Shown here: positions 50,385 to 62,300 of the stretch, one piece after another
Layout: the number at the start of each line of letters is the position of its first letter
Position numbering within the stretch: position 1 is the stretch's first letter
Origin: Bimastos eiseni
Taxonomy: Eukaryota > Annelida > Clitellata > Crassiclitellata > Lumbricidae
Direction of reading: 5' to 3'
DNA: 64,000 nucleotides
Assembly (NCBI GenBank): GCA_959347315.1
Contig: OY365813.1
Span: 18,383,730 to 18,447,729, forward strand
The notes under the pieces: model-generated
What the model was told of the DNA's origin: nothing
The model's input: the letters and a program-made list of their open reading frames with translations, nothing else
Database searches by the model: none
Position numbers and translations under genes: made by a program

Positions 50385-53300
50385 TTGCAACAATTACTAC
50401 TACAACGACTTTGACTTCATCTACTACTACTACTACCACTACTACTACTACTACTGCTACAACCAAGGTAGTATCACCAACTTTGGACCCATAGATGTCA
50501 CCGTTTTCCATCAGTGGCAAAAGGATCAACGAAATGTGGATTTTGAGTTTCACTTGCCATTCATATGTTTTAAGGTGTGTTTGTTACAGGTCACTGCACG
50601 ACAACCAGATACGATGTATTGAACACGGTTCTTTTGGTCAGCTCAGAAAGTTAGCCACACTGTGAGTGCACTCTGTAATCGTTTAGAGTACTAATTACAT
50701 CGTGGACCCACCTCTGTTCTGTCCTGGTTGGCCTGCCTCAAGCGTCGTTTCCACAGTGTTCTTCGCTCTATTGCCCGCCTCATTAACTTTACTAAGAACA
50801 CTTCTGTCTCAGAACACACATTATCTCTTACATTGACTTCTCATCTAGCAACGTATCAGCCATAGAATCGCCTTTTGCTACTCTGGCGATTCCTTCTTGG
50901 CTCTGCTTCGACCGATCTGCGGGAGCTTTTCTGCAGCTTCTTTGGTAATAAGCATTCGAAATGTTTTATTCGGTTTGACTTCATCTTGCATAATTTTATC
51001 TATTATGACTAACGTTTCTGAGTGACAATGATTCTTGCATACTGTTTGTTTAGGTGATGATTTTAATTTGTCGTTATTTTTTATTATTAATTAGCGTCTT
51101 CTATTGTAGGCCTACTGTTGACCAATGCACAAGCCATCAACTGATGTAGCGCTAATATAATATAATATAACATAATATAAGACTTTGCCACCCTGGTAAA
51201 TATCCAGAAGACGATCAGGCATAAGAGACAGGCACACAGACAGGCAGAAAGAAAGGCAGACAGACAGACAGAAAGGAAGACTTGCAGCCAGGCAGGCAGG
51301 CACACAGACAAACAAACAGGCGTTTTGATAAGGAGTTTGAGAAAGTTGTACCTTCCTTTCCCTAATGACTTTTCGCACTGGGCGCGCTTATGATGTGGTT
51401 GCACTTTAGAAACCTCTAAATACGATACAATACAATGCTATACAATGCAACAAAACGACGTTTGCTAATTCAATACTTTTACAATGTGTGAAATGTATCC
51501 CGGAGTACAGTGCAGATGACGTATTTTACAGCTTCTTTATGTCCTTATAGAAATCTCCAATCAAATCCTCTCAACTGCAATTGTCATCTTGAATGGTTGG
51601 CCAATTGGCTGCACACGACGACCATTGTTGCCAACTCTCCCCGTTGCTTCTACCCCGAACGTTTTCGTGATATGGCCATCACTGATCTTAAGATTACGGA
51701 CTTCAAATGCGAGAGTAAGCACGCCTGTTTTTGATGTACGTTCTCTGGTGTAATGTAACGTAATAATTGACAAACGCTTATGTCCTCTTGCATGCGCTGG
51801 TGAATAATCGACAGCTTCTTTAGTCATCAGGCATTTTGTATGTTGTTGGCATAAAGTTTTGTGATGGAATGCTGAATTTGTTGCAATGTCAACGCCATCT
51901 GAGTAAAGGTTAAACACCATAAATATTCATTGAATAAAGGACAAGGACCATAAATATTCATTGAGTAAAGGACAAAGACCATAAATATTCATTGAATAAA
52001 GGACAAAGACCATAAATATTCATTGAATAAAGGACAAAGACCATAAATATTCATTGAGTAAAGGACAAGGACCTTAAATATTCATTGAATAAAGGACAAA
52101 GACCATAAATATTCATTGAATAAAGGACAAAGACCATAAATATTCATTGAGTAAAGGACAAGGACCTTAAATATTCATTGAATAAAGGACAAAGACCATA
52201 AATATTCATTGAATAAAGGACAAAGACCATAAATATTCATAAATATTATTAAATTCGTCGAGAAATTGAAGAACACCAAAACACACTAAGTCCAATGCAT
52301 TTCAATTGAACCGTGAGTTTCGCAGTAGAGCTCCTTCGCTTCTGGTGAATGTTTTGCTTTTTGTTTTACTAAGGTTTTGCAAGAGGGCAGTAAGTATTTT
52401 ATTTACAAAATTAGCAAGGATTTCTATGACTAAGGACAGATTTGAAATTGTTTAGATATTCCCTACTTCAAAATGCAAAATAAAGATTTATGTACAGTAA
52501 GCCTATTTGTGATAAATTGTAAACTTATCTGTATTGAAATGGAACATCCAATCAAAAATGTTGTGATCATTAGCTTACAGAAATGAATCTTAAGTTGACG
52601 GTGAATTTAAGGTTTCATTTTTGGCAGCAAAGAGTCTTTTGTTTTCCAGTTGTCAACAACGATGTCGGTTGCTTGCCTGGTCCTCCACCGTGTTGCACCG
52701 CGGAAGGTTTAGGTAAGTCCAACAACGGCAAACTTTTGATTTTATTTATTTTGGATTTTCAAAAAGTCGCGTGTACGTCAAGACTAGTTACGTAGGCCTA
52801 ATACTTCAGTACAGTCCTCTGTCTCATTCTGTTTTCCTGTATATGTTCGTTCTGCATATGTCAGTCCTTTGTCAACCTAAGATTTATCACTTTAAACTTG
52901 CTTATCCATCATAGGCTGCCTCTTTGTCTTATCGGACCGACCTTATGAGTATTCAACTGACTACTGCTTTGTTGTGGTGCACCATCGGTTGATACCTTGT
53001 GCATTAGTTACTGGCGCAATAGAAGTTATTACTTATAGTCATGGTTATTGTCATCATCTTTGGTTATTATTATTGGCACTGACTAATGATCAAGCCTTAT
53101 GACTATTGACCAAATCATGACTAATGACCAAGTCATGACTGATGACCAAATCATGACCGATGACCAAGTCATGACTGATGACCAAGTCATAAATGATGAC
53201 AAGGTCATGACTGATGACCAAGTCATGACTGATGACCAAGTCATGACTGATGACCAAGTCATAACTACGATCAAGCCTTGATTTGATTAGAAATTTTATG

Positions 53301-56300
53301 TGCGATGCAATTAATTTCTCTTTATAGCTCTTCAATTGGAAATGTTATCTGAAATGTTATTCATTCATTCATTTATTCATTCATTCTTTCATTCATTCAT
53401 TCACTGGCAATGCCATCTGACATGTCATTCATTTTCTTCACTGGGATATGTTATCGGACACATGTGATCCATCATTTCCTTTGTAGAGGAGAACAGTTGT
53501 GACCCTCGATCGTTCTGTCCCTCTGAATGTAAATGCGTTGGTACAGAAGTGCGATGTGGTCATCAACAGTTGAACGACCTCCCTTCACACATACCTCTCG
53601 ACACAACGGAATTGTAAGTTTCATAACGGTTTTCGTATTCGTAAACAGGGCAGAAATTCCGGCCCAAGGTAGGGGAGTAGCATAAATCCGGGCGCCTAAG
53701 GAAGACAATCACGGCCCACGGGTCTCTAAATTATCTTTAAACAGTATTAGAAACTTTGATGTCTCAGGCTCCTGGAAATTTGTCCCTCTCTCGGCGCGTC
53801 TGGTCGTAGACTCCAAATTTCTAAAGCGTCAGTATGAAGCAAGGAGCAGGGCACCAGATTATTCACGACCGCTGCGTCACGCCAGTTGTATGGAGATGTA
53901 ACGTGAGGACTCAGGGATCCCAGTCTGCTACACTTGCCAGAAAGACGAGGAAAAAGAAGGTGGAGCAGCTAATCGTAATCGTAATCTCCAAACTTCTAAA
54001 GCACGGTGAATTAAGAGGAATGAAGCCACTGAGGTTTCGTAACCACGACTATAATTATTATTAGGGAGTTCAGCTTCAATGATGTGCTACTATTACTCTT
54101 TTCGAAATTTTATTATGATATTCATCTTTAATAGCTCAATCTCACAAGCACGCAGTATGACTGCAATAAATGCGATTTTACAGGAACAGTAAATGTGTAA
54201 TTCAAATAGTTACTATGCTTGTCATAGTTGATATTGAGAGTTTTCAGCTGTTCCTGTTCTGACTCAATTAATAATTATAGCTCTTTAGACTCTGTGTAGC
54301 TGTGTGAGTTATGAATTCTAACCCGTATGGTAGTGTTATTCGTTTGCAATGATTTGAAGCGTTCTTTTGCTGTTTGATATTTCTAGATATGTTGACGTGA
54401 ATGCTATCAGTCTACTCTCACCAGATCTGCACAGACTAACTAAACTAACAAGCCTGTACGTTTCAGTAGTGTCATAATTAGAACTATTAACAATATTTCT
54501 TCTTCTTCTTCTTATTATTATTACAAGTTTACATAGGATATCTGGCTTTAGTTGGTTTTGTTGCTGTTGTTATGTTGTCATTATTATTTTTAATTTTTAT
54601 GGATTATTTTAATCTTCTCTCAATGTTAATTTACGTAGCCACTATGTGAGTTAAACTACAATGATCATGGTTCAACGATCATGATGTAATGATCATGATA
54701 TAATGATAATGATTCAAACATCCCGATTTGATAATCATGAATTGGTGATCACGATTTAATTATTATGATATTATGATCATGATTCAGTGATCATGATTTG
54801 ATGATCGTGATCTTGACGCTTATAGGTTCGAGTTAATTCCTCTTGGGTGGTTACTGTATATACACAGTGGCGCAGAGGTCCGTGCCTACCCTGGGTATTA
54901 TTATTTTATTTTATTAAAATATTTTTTCCTCTGAATAAATAGCCTGAGCCGCCCGGCATTGACAGCGCTGACGCAGAGATTGCTGATAGCTTGCTGTAAT
55001 CATTCTGCGATGGTCGGAGTCTCCGGCGTCATATCCGCTGCATAAACTTGCATTTGCCTGCTGGATCTAGCCGGTGACTTCCAGCTTTGAATAGTATACC
55101 ACTTTTGCATAATTATGACGGCATCGTCACCAGCAAATGATTATTGTTACATTGTTATTTACCAAACACTCTTGGGGTTAGAGAGGAGATACAGTAGCCC
55201 CTCTTCTCCCGCCCCCCATCCAATATCAAGTTTGCCTCCTCTAGACTCTAATCCTAGCGGCGCCATTGCTTGAGAGGATCATGGGTAAGTCCTTCACCTA
55301 CAACTGCTCAACGCCGTCGACTGATGACTGATCAATGGATTGTGGCGCCTAATAAATGCGTAATCATAATGATAATTACGATGACGATGATGATTATGAT
55401 GCTCGTGACGGTGATGGTGATAATGATGATGACAAACCCACGTGCTTTTAGGGAGTTGCTTTCAAGCGCGAAGCTGATTAACTTTGTTAACTTTTATGTT
55501 ACTTTCAGGGACCTTAGCAACAACCTGTTGATTTCGCTTTCAGAATTCGCCTTCGCAAATCTAACTCAATTGAATACTCTGTGAGTTGCTTTGAATGAAA
55601 TCCATGCCCAAAAGGAATCACGAAAAGAATTATTTATATAGCCCAGGTGACTCCTTATCAGTCTCTGCAGAGCATCTTAGGAAACACAGAATCTCACATA
55701 TCAATTACTCTAGGAAAATGTAGATAGCGCCCCTTCAAGGTCATTACTACTAAGAGCGCTCCCGACCCAAACCCTGCTGTATAGTACGGTCACAACATTG
55801 CTACACACACTCGCACACGCACGCACACCCATACGCATGCATACACATACACACACACCCTATATCAAGTACCCGAGTTGCTCAAATGTTCCCATGTAAT
55901 GTCCAGTCAGAACCGCAAACGATACTTTTAGAACTATTTTATTCTGGTTCTATTCACTCCTGCGCCACTACATGTATGACCACCACCAACAACAACGATT
56001 TTCACCATAGCACTATGTCGTATACCCACGGGTTGACCATGCACCCCAGATTCTGACCAGGTATCAAAACGGACCAACAACCTCGACTTGATATTACTGG
56101 TCTCTCCGACTTGGCCTTTGGTAGGTGGGGTGATATTTGAGAACGAGGACATTAAAGATCATTTGTTCTTACCAATCGCCGCCAAGTATAGGCTGACGTC
56201 AGTTACGGATGATGATGATGATGATGATGCTTGATTTAATGCCTGCTTGGTCCGCTGGTCATGACAATAGACAATGATTTAGAGGAACGTGTACTTTTGT

Positions 56301-59300
56301 AGAATCCTTAGCTACAACAGACTGCAGTGCATTCAGGCGACGTCTTTTTCCGGTCTACAGAATTTGCGAGTCTTGTGAGTGTTACGGTGTAATTCTGATT
56401 ACACAATTACAGGTTCTTTTTATTGTTCTCAAATAGCAAAAAAATATTATGAGATGCGAGTTATTCAAGAAATAGGGTGCAATAGGGAGGATAAATTCTC
56501 ATTTGAATTTGTTTTATATTTTTGTATCGACAAACCTTATAGAGAATAATTTTAATATTGCATTTTGTTTAAGTGAAAGTAAAGAGGTTCTGTATGATTT
56601 TGTATGATTAAGAGCTTGCTTGATTTAGATTACGATTAATTTCGATATGATTACGATTTTTTAGGATTTTGCGTGATTGCGATTACCAATGCGATTTATG
56701 TTACAGATCTCTGCATGGCAATGATCTATCTTCTGTTCCTTTTGGTTCCTTCAAGGACATGATCTCACTGACCCATCTGTAAGTGTTTTCTTGCTCTTGG
56801 TTAATGCTAAATTACTGTGGATTCAGCTGTTCATTCATTCAAAAGGTAATCTGTGGCTTGTTTAATTACAGGTAGTTAACCAAGAGAATGTCTATTAAAT
56901 GTGGTCGTCAGGATCAAAGTGGTCTTATTCAAAGTGGCCATGCTTCAAAGTTGATTCAAACTCAAAGTGGTCATAATAAGAAGCTAATTCAAAGTGGTAC
57001 TGCTTCAAAATTAATTCAAAGTGGTCCTACCTCAAAGTTGCTTCAAATTGATCCTACTTCAAAGGTGATTCAAAGTGGTCTTGCCTCAAACTGGTAATGG
57101 CTCAAAGGATTAACTATATATTAATTAATGCTCTGTTTTTAGGGCACTGGGTGGGAATCCACTGTACTGTGACTGCAATCTGAAATGGTTGTCTGACTGG
57201 ATCAAACAGGGCTACAGAGAACCAGGCATAGCATCCTGTGTAGGACCACAGGACATGCACAACAAACTCCTTCTGACTACGCCTTCCTACAAGTTTCAGT
57301 GCTATGGTCAGTGTTCATAACGTTGGCAGGGCTATGCTGGCAGCGCAATGTTTATTGTTCATCATATTGCCAGTGGTAATTGCCAGTGTTCATAACGTTA
57401 ACAGGGCTATGCTGGCAGTGCAATGGACCATGGTTAGTGTTCGTTATATTGCCAGTGTTCATTACGCTGACAGTGATCTGATTGGTGTTCATTCTGTTGT
57501 TAGACGTAAGTTGGCAGTGTTATATTGCAGTACTATTTTGGCAGGGCTATGTTGGCAGCGCTGTTATTAGTGTTCACTGTTGGCAGTGATATAGCTAGTG
57601 TTCATTGTTAGCATTGCTATTGTTAGTGCTCATTTTGTCAGCAATTCACCTCACAAGGATTATTTTGAAACTACTATTCTTTTGTAAGCCCATTTGCGCT
57701 TAACAATGTTAGTAGTTATAACAACTGGTGGCTGTCTGGATTGATAATGATTCGATAAACAGGAATTACGTTGAAGCTCTGGATGACCACAGAGTTAATT
57801 TAAAACAAGAAGCAAGTCTCTCTTTTGACACCAAATACTTGGTCTAGGTCAAGTTCAGATACCTTAATATGACTTCATAATACGAACTACTTTGAGATGA
57901 GGCTTACCAAACAATAGCAGCAGTGCTTTTGGATTGAGATTGTTCTTATGAGCACTATAGATCTATCATAGGGTCAATATAATGCTACGTTATAGTCAGA
58001 CAGACCACTCCAGGGAGGCATTGCTTAAGGTTAGATCTGGGTCACTATAGGTAGTCATTGCTTGTGCACTAGTGATGATATTAGTTGGTCTGACGGCCTA
58101 TATTTTTAGTAAAGGTATTCGGCCGGCTTCAGAGGTCAGAACTAGTGGCTCGTTGGATACATTGTCGGTGGTGTTCTTATATCTGGTTGGTCAGAACTGG
58201 GTGACCTGGCAGTCTGTTTCACAGGTCAGGCTCACTAGAGGAACAGTATTCTTGGATCAGGTCCCTCAGATTCGGCTGACCCCGCTGCTCGGTCTGACCG
58301 CACTGCCGCTCTGTCTGACTACGAGATTCGGTATAAAATAGCCGCGCACAAAAGACAAAGGGCGTGTCTGGTTGGAGTCGCTCGTTGTCCGTGGGTTCGT
58401 TAAGGTATAGTCAAGTAGATTAAGATCTTGGGAAGACTGCCGCTAGTGATGCATTGGTGAACTCCGCTATTGAACGTAGACGGTAACTGTGTCATTATCT
58501 AGATAAAATTATTCATATATTTATTATTATTATTCTGAAATCTCAAACTGAGTAATTGAATATCAACTTTATATATACGAACTCATTATCAGCGTGATCG
58601 TGTATAAGTGAAAGAAGTCTTAAAGCTTGTACGCTAGGTCGTCTAAACACGCTGTGCAGATTAAGTTTAATGTTCATTTCTAAAGTCTTTTGATGATTAT
58701 TAGAGTTATCGTTTACGTGTTAATAAAACAATTTATTTCATTACATTTTAAACCTCTCGTGCGAGTTGCTAAGTTCACCCATAAATTCCTGTCGGTAGAT
58801 ACTTCGTCTGGTTGATATATGGCGGAGATCCTACTAGATGATAGATCGACTCCCTGTATTCTGCAGATGTGTAGATGACTCAGAAGGCTTTAGAATAGAT
58901 TAGCTTTTAATGTGGTTTTTCAACACTTGCTGTTATGGATCGATCTACCTGCAATGACCTACCTCAAGGACTAAACTAATGATTGGCTTCTCTCCATCGG
59001 CTTCTCGCTCTTTGAAGGCGTCTCTTTTTCCTCGGGGTTTTCGTGCAGAGAGCGCCTCTGAATAGCTATTGCTAGAGAGGCGCTATATAAATCATAAGAT
59101 TACATCAGATCAGATATGATTTATAGCATATTCTGGTTATTTTCCAAATATTCCGTCGTCTCTTTCAGATAAGGCCGATTCAAAAATACTTGCAAAGTGC
59201 AACGTTTGTTTTACGTTTCCATGCCAACACGGCGGCACCTGTCACCTGGTCGGCTTCAAGCAGTACAGCTGCCAGTGTGTACCTGGTTACCATGGCGACC

Positions 59301-62300
59301 AGTGCGAGAACAAAATCGACGCTTGCTTCGGCAATCCCTGCGACAATGGCGGCACGTGTAGAGTCCTCGATGACTACGGAAGGTCAAGGTAGGATCACGA
59401 CAGTCAGAATAACTTGATCGTGTAGCTTGATCGTGTTATACGAACATTGCTACATGTGCTGGTTTTATGTGAATGTTACGTGTTACATGTACATTGTTCA
59501 TGTTACATAAACATGGTGCATGATCATGTCACATGAACTTTGTTACATGTGCTTGCTCATATTACATGTGAATATTACATGTGCATGTAACTGTGAATGT
59601 TACATGTATGAACATGTTACATGCTATATCTTCACGCTACATGCTCATGTAACAGCAACGTCAAGACAATCATGTCTTCATATGAGGACTGATATATCTA
59701 TGTCCTAATTTTCTAAGCTTTTATATTTAATGCATGCTATATACATGTAAGCAGGCCCAATACATACATGCAAACATGCATACTAATTGAGCATTAACAT
59801 ATTTACGCACATGCGTACAGCTATACACATGCATGCATGCATACATAACAGCACAACCTAAATATGTACATACATGCATAATGCATTCATAATACATGCA
59901 TAATACATTCATAATACATGCATAATACGTTCATAGTACATGCATAATACATTCATAATACATGCATAATGCATTCATAATACATGCATAATGCATTCAT
60001 AATACATGCATAATACATTCATAGTACATGCATAATACATTCTTCGGTTGAATTTTGATCATTCGATAATGACAAATAGTAAATAAATAATTGTGATGAT
60101 ATTAATGATGACCGGTTAATTATTAGTCTGTCAGTTAATTTAATCGGTTGTGTCGTGTGTTTTCGTTCCTCCCGTAGCTGTATCTGTCCAGTTGGCTTCG
60201 AGGGTGATCGATGTGAAACGAATATAGATGATTGTCATGGACACACCTGCCAAAACAATGCTACCTGTGTTGATGAAATTGATAGATTCTCCTGTGCCTG
60301 TCCTCAAGGCTATGCAGGTGATTAATTTATTCAATTAACAGACGAAGTTCTTGGCTTGTAAACCTTTCTTCTACGAATAATTCATATTCCTCACTTACAA
60401 TGTCTCTTAAATCGTAAATTTTGCGGTCTTGGATATCCTTTATGGATTATGGCCTCTTATTGCAATTTCTATTCTGTTTTGTTCTATTCTATTCTAATCT
60501 ATTCTATTTTAGTCTATTCTATTTACGTTATCATTATCATCGTTCTTGGTCTTACATAGTTCATTTTTATTCCACCTGCAAATGGGCAAAACTTGTGCTT
60601 TTTTAAGCTGTTACTCTGTGATAGCTTTCTCGTTTCCGTTGCCATTTCTTATTTTACCATTCTTGTTCCATTTCTTCAGATCGACATCTTGCTGTTAATG
60701 TTCGCTTGCCTTTAGTGAGCATGTGGTGCTGTGCATTGCAGGCGAAGTCTGTGACAAGAAGATAATCTTTTGCTTGGAGTTCGATCCTTGCACGAATGCC
60801 GCAAAGTGTTTATCCCACGATACTGACTATAGGTATACGGACTTTTCATTCATTCATTCATTTATTCATTCATTCATTCATTCATACATACATTAGCAGT
60901 AGTATCAGTTTAACGACAGACACTTTGAAATAACAAAGATGATTCGCTATAGCGTCACCCTCCTCCTCTATCCAGGCTTGTGACTGCCGCTATTCAGAGC
61001 GCGAAAAGGGGCGGAGTTCCATTAATTAATTAATTAATTATTCAGTAGGAAGTTATATGTAGAGCCTATTCATGACCATCGGCACAGGGGCATTCCCAAC
61101 CCTGGCTACACAGGATAGCCCCGAGGTTGCAATAGAACATGGCATCCTGGTACTGGGCGAAGTGTCACAGGGACCCCATTCCAGGTCACAGAGTCAGACA
61201 TCGAGAATGTAATGCAATGTAAGCAAACATTTACATAGCAACACTCGAATCGTTAGCGCTCTCAACTGCCGTCTGTGATTGGGCAAGGGAACAGGAAAGT
61301 CCTAAGACGTCTCCGAAACTGGCAAGGTGAAGTGGATAATAAATTCCAGGCGCAAGGGCTTTGGAAGAGAGTTCCAAGCTGAGGGGCCAACAGAGGCAAA
61401 TCCATTGTCCGCTCAATAATTAATTGTAACAGATCCACTGTTCATCTTAGAATGTACATGTAATTTTACCATCGACAATTGTGTATGCATGACTTGATCA
61501 GATGCGAGTGCGCCAGTGGCTTCACAGGAAAGAACTGCTCTGAGAACATTGACGACTGTCTGTCTCACATCTGCCAGAACGGAGCCACCTGTGAGGACGG
61601 CCTGAACAGCTACCGTTGCCTGTGTCCCCGTGGTTACGCCGGGCGCTTCTGTGAGATCGCCCCAGTGGCCGTCGTCGAGTATCACCCAGACAGCGTCTGC
61701 CAGAAGCACGATTGCAAGAACGGGGGACTATGCGTTCAACCTCACGGCTCTCCGGAGTACGTCTGCAGATGCCCTCCGGGTAAGCGGGGATATTACTCTA
61801 CCATTGGTTTTCTACTTATTCGTAAAACCGTAATCGTAAGCTCATAATTTCTATAGCGCCCGCATAAGCAAAGTCGCGGGAACGAGCTTATTCATAGGCA
61901 ATGATTCAACTGAAAGCTTCATCCAATCGGAGGAACGACGTATTCAAGGATCGTCTTTAGACATACTTATAGACGATCAATACGTTGCATTACCTTTTAC
62001 TACTTACTTTTATTGTATCGATTGTAAACAACTGCGGTTTGTCAGCTGGTAAATTAATTAAGTGAAGATGTAATAATGGTCATACCTATTCATAGAACTT
62101 TTATAGCGTCATTAGAACAATACACTGAACATCAATCCAATGCCGTCTGTCGGCTGTCGAAGGGAATCCGTTGGTTTGTACCACGCTTGTGCGTTTGCCC
62201 ATCACTGATAACGATTTCAGTTTTCTGCACACTGTTTTGCTAACTGTTGTGGTATCATTCGTTATAGAAATGATATTTAACGTAATATAAGTCAGAGCAG

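Larger units (their letters stand above)
52713..53486. other. slit intron 23
   Basis: It holds an 18-bp minisatellite at 53079-53280 and a (TTCA)n array at 53355-53405. Confidence 0.8.
54456..55508. other. slit intron 25
   Basis: It contains a TGATCATGATT-rich array at 54655-54820 and a SINE fragment at 55275-55350. The rest looks unique. Confidence 0.6.

Noticed and set aside
53079..53280. CRISPR-like direct repeats
   Set aside because: The 18-bp units are contiguous with no unique spacers, and the locus is eukaryotic; it is a minisatellite.
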